DNA from: Streptomyces sp. DH-12
GTDB taxonomy: Bacteria > Actinomycetota > Actinomycetes > Streptomycetales > Streptomycetaceae
Direction of reading: 5' to 3'
Length of the DNA stretch: 64,000 nucleotides
NCBI RefSeq assembly: GCF_002899455.1
Contig: NZ_PPFB01000001.1
Coordinates: 6,394,501-6,458,500 of the forward strand
A program made the translations under genes and the position numbers. Below the pieces are notes generated by a model that was not told the DNA's origin, ran no database searches, and saw nothing but the letters and a program-made list of their open reading frames with translations. Of this stretch, positions 33,066 to 40,950 are shown one piece after another. The stretch's first letter is position 1, and each line of letters opens with the position of its first letter.

Positions 33066-33794
33066 TCACCGTGTGCGGGCCGGCGCCTCGCGCGTGTGGA
33101 ACGCCTCCGCGTCCCAGGTGCCCTCGAGCCGGGGCGCGAGCCAGTGCGGGGCGGCCGCCCGGAAGGCGGCCGGGTCCAGGCGTCCCGCGCCCTCGGGGAC
33201 GGCGCCCAGCAGCGGGACGCCGGTGACGTCCGGCAGGTCCAGCAGGTTGCAGCGCTCCGCCAGACCGGGGTCCGCCGGCCAGCTTCCGATCACCACCCCC
33301 ACCGGCTCCAGCCCGCGCCCGCGCAGTTCCCGGACCGTCAGCTCCGTGACGTTGAGGGTGCCCAGTGCGGCGGACGCCACCACCAGGACCGGCGCGCGCA
33401 GCAGGTCCGCCGCGTCCGCCAGCGTCCCGCCGGCCGCGTCGAACCGGACCAGCAGGCCGCCCGCGCCCTCCACCAGCACCAGGTCGTGCTCGGTGGCCAG
33501 CTTGGCGGCTCCTTCGGCGATCTCGTGCGGGTGCACGGGCGCCCGGCCCGCCCGGCGGGCCGCCGTGCCGGGCGCCAGCGGCTCGGGATAGCGGGCCAGC
33601 TCGGCCGGTGTGACCGGCCCGGCCAGCCGCGCGGCCTCCGCCGCGTCCCCGGGCTCATCCGGGCCCACGCCCGTCTGCGCGGCCTTGAGCACCGCCACCG
33701 AACGGCCGCCCGCCAGCGCCGTCGCGGCGACCGCGGCCGTCACCACGGTCTTGCCCACCTCGGTGTTCGTGCCCGTCACCACCAGTACCGGCAT
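33066..33794 (-). CDS. bioD: Dethiobiotin synthetase
   Basis: 242 residues. BioD closes the ureido ring of dethiobiotin from DAPA, CO2 and ATP. P-loop GTNTEVGKT at residue 8, the substrate lysine in LKAAQTG near 37, and VEGAGGLLVRF near 107. Starts one base after the bioA stop and is the last gene of bioB-bioA-bioD, so translation is coupled. Confidence 0.95.
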   Translation of the reverse strand: MPVLVVTGTNTEVGKTVVTAAVAATALAGGRSVAVLKAAQTGVGPDEPGDAAEAARLAGPVTPAELARYPEPLAPGTAARRAGRAPVHPHEIAEGAAKLATEHDLVLVEGAGGLLVRFDAAGGTLADAADLLRAPVLVVASAALGTLNVTELTVRELRGRGLEPVGVVIGSWPADPGLAERCNLLDLPDVTGVPLLGAVPEGAGRLDPAAFRAAAPHWLAPRLEGTWDAEAFHTREAPARTR

Positions 33795-33795
33795 G

Positions 33796-35076
33796 TCATC
33801 CCTCCTTCGCCGCCGCGCACACCGCGCGGGCGATCCGCGCGACGTCCGCGTCACCCGTGACGTACGGCGGCATCGTGTACACCAGATCGCGGAACGGCCG
33901 CAGCCAGACGCCCTCCCGCACCGCCGCCCGGGTGGCCGCGGCCAGGTCGACATCGTGATCGAGCTGGACGACCCCGATCGCTCCCAGCACCCGTACGTCC
34001 CGCACCCCGGGCAGCCCGGCGGCCTCCGCCAGCCCTTCGCGCAGCCCCGACTCGATGCGCTCGACCTCCGCGCGCCAGTCCTGCCCGAGCAGCAACTCGA
34101 CGGAGGCGCAGGCCACGGCCGCCGCCAGGGGGTTGCCCATGAAGGTCGGGCCGTGCGCCAGCACCGGCACCTCGCCCCGCGAGATGCCCTCGGCCACCCG
34201 CGAGGCGCACAGGGTCGCCGCCATCGTGAGGTAACCGCCGGTCAGCGCCTTGCCCACACACATCACGTCCGGCGACACGGCCGCGTGCTCCGCCGCGAAG
34301 AGCGTGCCCGTGCGGCCGAACCCGGTGGCGATCTCGTCGAAGACCAGCAGCACGTCGTGCTCGTCGCACGCCTCCCGCAGCACCCGCAGATACGCGGGGG
34401 AGTGGAACCGCATCCCGCCCGCACCCTGCACCACCGGTTCCACGATCACCGCGGCCAGTTCACGGGCGTGCCGCCCGACCAGCTCCCGCAGGTGGCCGGC
34501 GTACCCCTCCTCGTACGGGCCGGGCGGGGCGTCGGCGAACACCTGGCGCGGCAGCACCCCGGACCACAGGTCGTGCATCCCGCCGTCCGGGTCGCACACC
34601 GACATCGGGTGCCAGGTGTCGCCGTGGTAGCCGCCCCGCCAGGTGAGCAACCGCCGCTTCTCGGGGCGGCCCAGCGAACGCCAGTACTGCAGGCACATCT
34701 TGACCGCGACCTCGACCGACACCGACCCCGAGTCGGCCAGGAAGACGTGCTCCAGGCCGTCCGGCGACATGTCGACGAGGAGCTTCGCGAGCCGTACGGC
34801 GGGCTCGTGCGTGAGCCCGCCGAACATCACGTGGCTCATCCGGCCGAGCTGGTCACGGGCGGCCTCGTTGAGCACCGGGTGGTTGTAGCCGTGGATCGCC
34901 GACCACCAGGACGACATGCCGTCGACCAGCTCGCCCGACCCGTCGGCGAGGGTCAGCCGGACACCGCTCGCCGACGCGACGACGAGCGGCTCCTGACGCC
35001 CCGGCATGGGCCCGTACGGATGCCACACGTGCCGCCGGTCGAGCTCCAGCAGCGCGGCGACGGACGGGTCAGGCAT
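33796..35076 (-). CDS. bioA: Adenosylmethionine-8-amino-7-oxononanoate aminotransferase
   Basis: 426 residues, class III PLP aminotransferase making DAPA from KAPA and SAM. WHPYGPMPG at the N terminus, GMSSWWSAIHGYNHP, the PLP aspartate in LLVFDEIATGFGRTG and the Schiff-base lysine in VGKALTGGYLTMA are all typical of BioA. The ATG at 35076 is chosen by the family start and lies eight bases inside the end of bioB, so the genes overlap. Confidence 0.96.
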   Translation of the reverse strand: MPDPSVAALLELDRRHVWHPYGPMPGRQEPLVVASASGVRLTLADGSGELVDGMSSWWSAIHGYNHPVLNEAARDQLGRMSHVMFGGLTHEPAVRLAKLLVDMSPDGLEHVFLADSGSVSVEVAVKMCLQYWRSLGRPEKRRLLTWRGGYHGDTWHPMSVCDPDGGMHDLWSGVLPRQVFADAPPGPYEEGYAGHLRELVGRHARELAAVIVEPVVQGAGGMRFHSPAYLRVLREACDEHDVLLVFDEIATGFGRTGTLFAAEHAAVSPDVMCVGKALTGGYLTMAATLCASRVAEGISRGEVPVLAHGPTFMGNPLAAAVACASVELLLGQDWRAEVERIESGLREGLAEAAGLPGVRDVRVLGAIGVVQLDHDVDLAAATRAAVREGVWLRPFRDLVYTMPPYVTGDADVARIARAVCAAAKEG

Positions 35077-36274
35077 TGGGCGCGAGGTCCGTTCCCGCGC
35101 CCCGGCGGCGCACGGCCACCAGGTCGGGACGCGGCTCGTCCGCCGAGGCGGCGGGGGCGGACGTGCCGGAGGGGGCCGTCCCGCAGACGCCGCCGCTCTC
35201 GTGGGAGCCGCAGCCGCCGCCCGCGTGGGTACCGCAGCCGGTCCCGTCGTGCGCGCCGCACCCCGCACCCGTCCGGTGTCCGGGCAGGGTGACCTCTCCG
35301 GCGCCCTCCACCTCGAACCCGGCGTCCGCGATCATCTCCAGGTCCGCCTTGCCGGCCTGGCCCTCGCTGGTGAGGTAGTCGCCGAGGAAGATCGAGTTGG
35401 CCAGGTGCAGCGCGAGCGGCTGCATCGTGCGCAGATGCACCTCGCGGCCGCCGGCGATCCGCACCTCGACGTCCGGACAGACGAACCGCACCATCGCCAG
35501 GATGCGCAGGCAGCGCTGCGGGGTGAGGTTCCACTCCTTGGCGAGCGGGGTGCCCTCGAACGGGATCAGGAAGTTGACCGGCACCGAGTCCGGGTCCAGC
35601 TCGCGCAGCGAGAACACCACGTCGACCAGGTCCTCGTCGGTCTCGCCCATGCCCGCGATCAGCCCGGAACAGGCGGACAGACCGGCCGCGTGCGCCTTGC
35701 GCACCGTGTCGACCCGGTCGGCGTAGGTGTGCGTGGTCGTGATCTCCCCGTACGTCGACTCGGACGTGTTGAGGTTGTGGTTGTAGGCGTCCGCGCCCGC
35801 CTCGCGCAGCCGCTCCGCCTGGCCGTCCGAGAGCAGGCCCAGGCAGGCGCACACCTCGACGTCCTGGTTCTGCTCCTTGATCGCCCTGATGGTGTCGGAC
35901 ACCCGGTCCACGTCCCGGTCCGTCGGGCCGCGCCCGCTGGCCACCAGGCACACCCGCTTCGCGCCGCCGGCCAGACCCGCGGCGGCCGCCCGGGACGCCT
36001 CGTCCGGCTTCAGCCAGGTGTACTTGAGGATGTCGGCCTTGGAACCGAGCCGCTGGGAGCAGTAGGAACAGTCCTCCGGACACAGCCCGGACTTGAGGTT
36101 GACCAGATAGTTGAGTTTCACCCGGCGGCCGAACCAGTGCCTGCGCACCTTCCCGGCCGCGGCCACCACGTCGAGCAGGTCGTCGTCGGACGTCGCGAGG
36201 ACGGCCAGCGCCTCGGCCCGTGTCGGCGTCTCGCGTCGAAGCCCTTTGTCCACCAGCGTGTTCAGCAGGTCCAT
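35069..36274 (-). CDS. bioB: Biotin synthase with Cys/His-repeat C-terminal tail
   Basis: 401 residues. Radical-SAM enzyme that inserts sulfur into dethiobiotin. The [4Fe-4S] cysteines are C65, C69 and C72 (CPEDCSYC), and YNHNLNTSE and PVNFLIPFEGTPL follow. The core is complete by about residue 330. It then carries an extra tail of some 70 residues with an 8-residue periodic motif: CGAH (339-342), CGTH (347-350), CGSH (355-358) and C364. This looks like a metal-binding or metallocluster-donating tail and is absent from E. coli BioB. First gene of the bioBAD operon. Confidence 0.96.
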   Translation of the reverse strand: MDLLNTLVDKGLRRETPTRAEALAVLATSDDDLLDVVAAAGKVRRHWFGRRVKLNYLVNLKSGLCPEDCSYCSQRLGSKADILKYTWLKPDEASRAAAAGLAGGAKRVCLVASGRGPTDRDVDRVSDTIRAIKEQNQDVEVCACLGLLSDGQAERLREAGADAYNHNLNTSESTYGEITTTHTYADRVDTVRKAHAAGLSACSGLIAGMGETDEDLVDVVFSLRELDPDSVPVNFLIPFEGTPLAKEWNLTPQRCLRILAMVRFVCPDVEVRIAGGREVHLRTMQPLALHLANSIFLGDYLTSEGQAGKADLEMIADAGFEVEGAGEVTLPGHRTGAGCGAHDGTGCGTHAGGGCGSHESGGVCGTAPSGTSAPAASADEPRPDLVAVRRRGAGTDLAPNA

Positions 36275-36340
36275 GGGAGCCGATCCTGTCCTACCGGGGC
36301 CGTCCTGGCCAAGGAGACCCCGGACAACAGAGCCGTCCGG

Positions 36341-36362
36341 CGGTGTGGGTATCACCACACCG
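36341..36362. promoter_or_regulatory. Candidate operator between bioB and bioF
   Basis: Perfect inverted repeat CGGTGTGG-GTATCA-CCACACCG in the 147-base divergent region. It lies 67 bases from the bioB start and about 60 from bioF, with a possible bioF -10 box (TAATGT, 36383-36388) just after it. A regulator bound here could control both directions. Confidence 0.6.
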
Positions 36363-36421
36363 TGGCGGGAACGTCCTGCCGCTAATGTCTGTGCACTGTC
36401 CACGAAATCCCCGGAGGACCC

Positions 36422-37549
36422 ATGGCGTTCGGCTGGATCGACGAGCAGGCGGAACTGCGCCGCAGGGCCGGGCTCGTCCGCACCCTGCGCCCCCGGCCGG
36501 CAGGCACGCCGCTCCTCGACCTGGCGAGCAACGACTACCTCGGCCTCGCCCGCCACCCCGAGGTCACCGAGGGGGCCGCGCGGGCGGCACGCACCTGGGG
36601 CGGCGGCGCGACCGGCTCCCGACTGGTCACCGGCACCACGGAACTGCACGCCGAACTCGAGCGCGAACTGGCCGGCTTCTGCGGCTTCGAGGCCGCCCTG
36701 GTCTTCTCCTCCGGCTACGCGGCCAACCTCGCCGCCGTCACCGCCCTGGCCCCGCACGGCTCGCTGATCGTCTCCGACGCGGGCAACCACGCCTCGCTGA
36801 TCGACGGCTGCCGGCTGGCCCGGGGCGCGACGCAGGTGGTGGCCCACCGCGACCCGGACGCCGTGCGCAAGGCGCTGGACGGTCACGCGGGCCCGGCCGT
36901 GGCGGTGTCGGACACGGTGTTCTCGGTGGACGGCGACGCCGCGCCGCTCGCCGCGCTGGCCCAGGCGTGCCGGGAGCACGGCGCGGGTCTGGTGCTCGAC
37001 GACGCGCACGGGCTCGGCGTGCTGGGCGACGGCGGCCGGGGCGCCCCGCACGCGGCGGGGATCGCGGGCGACGGGGACGTCGTCGTGACGGTGACGCTGT
37101 CCAAGTCGCTCGGCAGCCAGGGCGGGGCGGTGCTGGGTCCGGCCCGGGTGATCGGCCATCTGGTCAACGCGGCGCGGACGTTCATCTTCGACACCGGTCT
37201 CGCCCCCGCGGCGGCGGGCGCGGCCCTGGCGGCGCTGCGGCTGCTGCGCCGCGAGCCGGGACGTGCGGCGCGGGCGGCCGAGGTCGCGCGCGAACTGCAC
37301 ACCCGGCTGACGGCCGCGGGTCTGGAAGCGGTGCGTCCGGACGCCGCGGTCGTCTCCGTGCGCGCTCCCTCCCCGGAGCAGGCCGTGCGTTGGGCGGCCG
37401 ACTGCCGGACGGCCGGTCTGTCCGTGGGCTGCTTCCGTCCTCCTTCCGTTCCCGACGGCATCTCACGGCTCAGACTGACCGCCCGGGCGGACCTGTCCGG
37501 GGCGGAGATCGAACGCGCTGTACGGGTGATCGGCGAAACGCGGCCATGA
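36422..37549 (+). CDS. bioF: 8-amino-7-oxononanoate synthase
   Basis: 375 residues. BioF condenses pimeloyl-ACP or -CoA with alanine. LDLASNDYLGLA, GSRLVTGTTELHAELE, VFSSGYAANLA, the Asp/His pair in LVLDDAHGLGVLG and the Schiff-base lysine in VTLSKSLGSQGG are present. ATG 36422 has GGAGGA three to eight bases before it. It is divergent from bioBAD. No bioC or bioH gene is in the window. Confidence 0.95.
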   Translation: MAFGWIDEQAELRRRAGLVRTLRPRPAGTPLLDLASNDYLGLARHPEVTEGAARAARTWGGGATGSRLVTGTTELHAELERELAGFCGFEAALVFSSGYAANLAAVTALAPHGSLIVSDAGNHASLIDGCRLARGATQVVAHRDPDAVRKALDGHAGPAVAVSDTVFSVDGDAAPLAALAQACREHGAGLVLDDAHGLGVLGDGGRGAPHAAGIAGDGDVVVTVTLSKSLGSQGGAVLGPARVIGHLVNAARTFIFDTGLAPAAAGAALAALRLLRREPGRAARAAEVARELHTRLTAAGLEAVRPDAAVVSVRAPSPEQAVRWAADCRTAGLSVGCFRPPSVPDGISRLRLTARADLSGAEIERAVRVIGETRP

Positions 37550-37649
37550 GTCGGCGGGGCACGGCCGTGCGTCGCGCGAGGCACGGATGACCGGTCGGAC
37601 CGGCTGAACCGGCCGGACGGTCCGGATCAGGGACGAGGACGGGGCCGGA

Positions 37650-37874
37650 TCAGTGGACCGCCGTCAGGAAACGCGCCCAGGCGTCAGGGGTGAAGAGCAG
37701 CGCGGGCCCGTCCGGGGCCTTGCTGTCACGCACGGCGAGCAGTCCGGCCGGCGGGCCGGCGGTCGGCCGGGCCGTCTCCACACAGTTGTTCGCCCCCGTG
37801 CTGTAGCTGCTGCGCAGCCACCGCACGCCGCGCAGGGCGAGGCTGGACGGGATGGTCCGAGGCGGTGCGGGCAT
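37650..37874 (-). CDS. DUF397 domain protein
   Basis: 74 residues. The family core WLRSSYSTGANNCVE and VRDSKAPDGPALLFTPDAWARFL is clear. DUF397 proteins accompany WhiJ-type XRE regulators in Streptomyces and are thought to act as their antagonists, in the manner of an antitoxin. It follows the XRE gene by nine bases and is surely co-transcribed with it. Confidence 0.9.
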   Translation of the reverse strand: MPAPPRTIPSSLALRGVRWLRSSYSTGANNCVETARPTAGPPAGLLAVRDSKAPDGPALLFTPDAWARFLTAVH

Positions 37875-37883
37875 CGTGCCTCC

Positions 37884-38744
37884 TTACGCGCCGGCCGCTG
37901 TGCCGGCGATGAATTCCGACGATTCCTCGGGTGAGAGGGCGTGGCTCGCCAGGGCCTCGAAGGCCTCCGAGTACGCCCGGAGGTCTTCTTTCCGTTCCAG
38001 GTAGTGACTAGTCGTCAGATGGTCGTGGACCACTACATCCAGGTCAGAAGTGCGCGGAAATGAAAAGATGACGAAAGGCCCCGTGACGCCGATGTGCGCG
38101 CCCGCGCTGAACGGCAGCACCTGCAGCCGGACTTGAGGCAGCCGGGACGCCTCGACCAGCCGGTTCAGCTGGCGTGACATCACCTCGGGGCCGCCCACCT
38201 CCCGGCGCAGCACGGCCTCGTCCAGCACCGCCCACAGCTCCAGCGGCGGCTCGGCCCGCAGCACGTCCTGCCGCGCCAGCCGCACCTCCACGAGGGCGTC
38301 GAGCCGCTCCTCCGACGCGCCCTCCAGGGCGGCCTCCGTCACCGCCCGCGCGTACTCGGGTGTCTGCAGCAGCCCGGGGACGACGGTGGTCTCCAGGGTG
38401 CGCATCGCGCTCGCCTGCGACTCCAGACTGATGAAGTCCCGGTAGGTCGGGGGCAGCACACCGCGGTACGCGTGCCACCAGTGGTGCCGTCCGTCGCCGT
38501 CGCCGGTGCCCGACAGCACCAGCAGCAACTCCCGCAACTGCGGGTCGTGCACGCCGTAGGCGTCGAGAAGCAACCGCACGTCGGCCGGTTTCACCCCGCT
38601 CGTGCCCGTCTCGATCCGGCTCACCTTCGACTGGTGCCAGCCCGCCAGCCGGGCCGCGTCGCCGCTCGTGAGCCCGGCCGCGATGCGCAGCGCGCGCAGT
38701 TCGGCGCCCAGTTTCCTGCGGCGCACCGCGGGGCCGTGCTGCAT
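37884..38744 (-). CDS. WhiJ-like XRE regulator with DUF5753 domain
   Basis: 286 residues. N-terminal XRE HTH (LRALRIAAGLTSGDAARLAGWHQSKVSRIETG), then a DUF5753 domain (SLESQASAMRTLETTVVPGLLQTPEYARAV ... VLPFSAGAHIGVTGPFVIFSF). ATG 38744 has AAGGAG spaced seven bases. Proteins of this type, with a DUF397 partner and an HATPase protein, form the whiJ/abaA-like groups that tune development and antibiotic production. This copy's role is unknown. Confidence 0.9.
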   Translation of the reverse strand: MQHGPAVRRRKLGAELRALRIAAGLTSGDAARLAGWHQSKVSRIETGTSGVKPADVRLLLDAYGVHDPQLRELLLVLSGTGDGDGRHHWWHAYRGVLPPTYRDFISLESQASAMRTLETTVVPGLLQTPEYARAVTEAALEGASEERLDALVEVRLARQDVLRAEPPLELWAVLDEAVLRREVGGPEVMSRQLNRLVEASRLPQVRLQVLPFSAGAHIGVTGPFVIFSFPRTSDLDVVVHDHLTTSHYLERKEDLRAYSEAFEALASHALSPEESSEFIAGTAAGA

Positions 38745-38819
38745 GGGCCTCTCCTTACCCCTTCCGGGCCGCCCGGACACGGTCTCCCGTCGCAGAGTTC
38801 ACCGCTTTGAGCGACAGAT

Positions 38820-38829
38820 ATATGCATAT
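38820..38829. promoter_or_regulatory. AT-rich palindrome in divergent promoter region
   Basis: ATATGCATAT, a perfect 10-bp palindrome, inside an unusually AT-rich island between the XRE and HATPase genes. It offers -10-like sequence in both directions and is a plausible binding site for the XRE protein. Confidence 0.5.
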
Positions 38830-38956
38830 GTTGGTGGATCGCCGCGCGGCACCCTGTGGTGATGGCAGTCTGGCGACGAAGCACCAGTGCGGGACCGTAC
38901 TCGAACCAGCCGCTCCGTGTCGGACTGCGGTCCCGTGGGAAAGGGACGACGTCGCC

Positions 38957-39430
38957 ATGGCAGACCACCTGGAAGCATCCGTCACTCTGCCGAGCGATCC
39001 CGCCTCGGTCTCCGCCGCGCGGGCCCATGCGGTCGGCACGCTGGCGGGATGGGGGCTGCCGCCGGACGCCGAACTCTGCGACACCGTACGGCTCATCGTC
39101 TCCGAGCTGGCCACGAACGCGGTACAGCACACCTTCGGGCAGTCGCCCACGTTCACGGTGGACGTCGTCCTGGTCCGGGAGGAGCGGGTGCACATCGGGG
39201 TGACGGACAGCCATCCCCGGTTCCCGAAACGCCTCCCGGCGGCGGTGCAGCAGGACAACGGGCGCGGTCTGGTCATCATCCGCTGGCTGACCGCGGAATG
39301 CGGCGGCCGCCTGAGGATCCGCCCCACCCGCGAGGGCGGCAAGACGGTCGCCGTCGAACTCCCGTGGCCGGGCGCCGCCCCCGGCCGGCCCGCGGAGACG
39401 GTCATCGCCGCGGCTCCGCAGGAACCGTGA
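38957..39430 (+). CDS. Anti-sigma-type ATP-binding protein (HATPase_c)
   Basis: 157 residues from ATG 38957. The GHKL fold shows LIVSELATNAVQHT (N box), VGVTDSHPRFP-like IGVTDSHPRFP (G1) and NGRGLVIIRWLTAE (G2). These RsbW-like proteins bind partners or act as weak kinases. The frame is open 50 codons further upstream (to 38807), but that part lacks domain sequence and starts within the promoter island. Divergent from the WhiJ-like regulator, completing the typical trio. Confidence 0.85.
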   Translation: MADHLEASVTLPSDPASVSAARAHAVGTLAGWGLPPDAELCDTVRLIVSELATNAVQHTFGQSPTFTVDVVLVREERVHIGVTDSHPRFPKRLPAAVQQDNGRGLVIIRWLTAECGGRLRIRPTREGGKTVAVELPWPGAAPGRPAETVIAAAPQEP

Positions 39431-39615
39431 CGTCGCGTCACGGGCGGCGGGGCGGCCGGGGAGGCTCCGGGAGGCGTCGTGCGGGGTCCGGGGCGTGTCG
39501 TCCTGAGGACGGCGCCGTGCGGGCCCCTGTGCGGGATGCCACGCGGGCGTCGGGCCCGCGTGGCCGGTCGCGGCTCGGCGGCGGCGCTCCCGCGGGCGCC
39601 GGCCGCCTCCGCCCG

Positions 39616-40089
39616 TCACTTCACGCGGCCGTACCAGACGCTCTTGGTCCAGATCTTCTGCAGCCGCACCACGTCCCCGGTCTTCGGCGCGTGCCAGATC
39701 TTGTTATTACCCGCGTAGATCCCGACGTGGTAGACGTAGCTGCCCGAGTGGAAGAACACCAGGTCTCCGACCTTCCGGCTGCTCTTGGAGATGTGGCGCG
39801 TCTTGTTGTACTGCTGGGCGGCCGTGCGGGGGAGCTTCTTCCCCACCTTCTTGAACGAGTACAGCGTCAGGCCCGAGCAGTCGAACCGGTTCGGTCCGGT
39901 CGCCCCCCACTGGTACGGCGCCCCCTTCTTGGACGCCGCGACCTTCAGGGCCTTGGTGCCCACGGTCGCCGCCGCGGCCTCCCCGGCCGCTCCCGGAACC
40001 ACGATGGAGCCGCCCACGGCGGCGAGGGTGAGGGCCGAGGCCGTGCCGGCCCGGGCCATGAGAGACGGGACACGATTGAGCGCACTCAT
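39616..40089 (-). CDS. Secreted NlpC/P60 cell-wall hydrolase
   Basis: 157 residues. A signal peptide (basic start, hydrophobic ASALTLAAVGGSIVVPGAAG, cleavage near AAAA) is followed by a bare NlpC/P60 domain: the catalytic Cys in NRFDCSGL, His in YHVGIYAG and a third polar residue near WHAPKTG. It probably cuts peptidoglycan stem peptides outside the cell. AAGGG lies eight bases before the ATG. The leader contains a probable c-di-AMP riboswitch, as is usual for cell-wall hydrolases of this group. Confidence 0.92.
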   Translation of the reverse strand: MSALNRVPSLMARAGTASALTLAAVGGSIVVPGAAGEAAAATVGTKALKVAASKKGAPYQWGATGPNRFDCSGLTLYSFKKVGKKLPRTAAQQYNKTRHISKSSRKVGDLVFFHSGSYVYHVGIYAGNNKIWHAPKTGDVVRLQKIWTKSVWYGRVK

Positions 40090-40099
40090 GCGCAACCCT

Positions 40100-40262
40100 T
40101 CGTCAGCCGCCTGTGAAGGATGACCTGTCGGATTCGGGCTGGCGAAGTAGCCCGGCCGCTCACGCGGCTTCACCCCAAGGACCGCTCGGTGCGCGCGTTG
40201 CTCGCGTACCGGCGACCCGTCGTGCCTGGGTCCTCCACTCCTGCCGATCCACTCCTGTCGAC
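40100..40262 (-). promoter_or_regulatory. ydaO-type c-di-AMP riboswitch
   Basis: The leader RNA on the minus strand contains the ydaO landmarks: GGAGGACCCA early, CCTTGGGGTGAAGCCGCG, GCGGCCGGGC, CAGCCCGAATCCGACAGGTC and CACAGGCGGCTGACGAAGG near the 3' end, about 10 bases before the hydrolase ATG. In Streptomyces this element precedes rpf and other wall hydrolase genes and turns them off when c-di-AMP is high. Limits are approximate. Confidence 0.82.
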
Positions 40263-40637
40263 CGGTCATCCGGGCGGCGGCAGGACTCGGCGTCCGCCCG
40301 GATCGCCCCGCCGCGGCGGCGGGGTCTTGTCGTCAGTCAGGGATCTTGGCTCATGAGGTGGTCGATTTCCCAATGGAACGGGGGGTTTGTGTTGTTACTC
40401 ACCACTCAGCCGTTCAGGTGGACAGCCGTCCGTTCGAGTCACCGTCAAGAGGGCGCGGGAGGCCAGGACCAGCGGTGGAATGGTCAGTTCCGCCCATCGG
40501 AGGGGCCCGGGCGTGCAAGTTCGACAGCCCGAAAACAGGAGGTTCGTCTACGCCGGATGGGGGTAAGCCGTTCGGTCCGTTTCAACTCGTCGCGGGGCGC
40601 GTCGCCGGGCGGGCCCGTCGCTCCGGGCCCGCTTCCG
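40263..40637. other. 375-base non-coding region of lower GC content
   Basis: Upstream of the riboswitch lies a hairpin CCCCGCCG-CGG-CGGCGGGG (40306-40324), then about 300 bases with clearly lower GC than the genes around. A + frame is open from 40346 to 40666, but its third codon positions are not GC-rich, so it is not a typical gene. It should contain the promoter of the riboswitch transcript (minus strand) and the end of the ClpP-like operon. Confidence 0.5.
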
Positions 40638-40943
40638 TCAACTCCCCGCCTGCGGCGGCAGCGTGACCCTGGCCGTACGCCGCTCGCCGTCCAGCACCCG
40701 CAGGGCGCGCGCCAGGGTCTCGGCGTGCAGCTCGGTCTCACCCCGCCGGTGCATCAGGGTCAGCGCGTCGCGCAGCGCGACCGCCGTGCCGACCAGCGCC
40801 TGGGCCGCGCGCAGGCTCCGGTAGGTGTCGCCGCCCTGGGCCGGGTTGACCCGGCCCAGCAGGTCGACGACCTCCAGGTAACGGTCGATCAGCTCGGCCT
40901 CCGCCCGGGTCAGCGCGGGCAGCGGCGGCAGTTCCGGCAGCAT
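40638..40943 (-). CDS. Small helical protein encoded with the ClpP homologue
   Basis: 101 residues, no recognised family. It is almost entirely helical by composition (LTRAEAELIDRYLEVVDLLGRV, YRSLRAAQALVGTAVALRDALTLMHRRG) with a short basic C-terminal strand (RRTARVTLP). It starts seven bases after the stop of the dead ClpP gene, so the two form an operon. A partner or adaptor of that protein is a reasonable guess, but nothing in the sequence proves it. Confidence 0.7.
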   Translation of the reverse strand: MLPELPPLPALTRAEAELIDRYLEVVDLLGRVNPAQGGDTYRSLRAAQALVGTAVALRDALTLMHRRGETELHAETLARALRVLDGERRTARVTLPPQAGS

Positions 40944-40950
40944 CCGCGGC

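Noticed and set aside
38807..38956. N-terminal extension of the HATPase protein to 38807
   Set aside because: The 50 extra residues overlap the AT-rich promoter island and add no domain sequence; ATG 38957 is preferred.
40346..40666. A 106-codon + strand frame
   Set aside because: Third codon positions are not GC-rich and no family is recognised; more likely non-coding.
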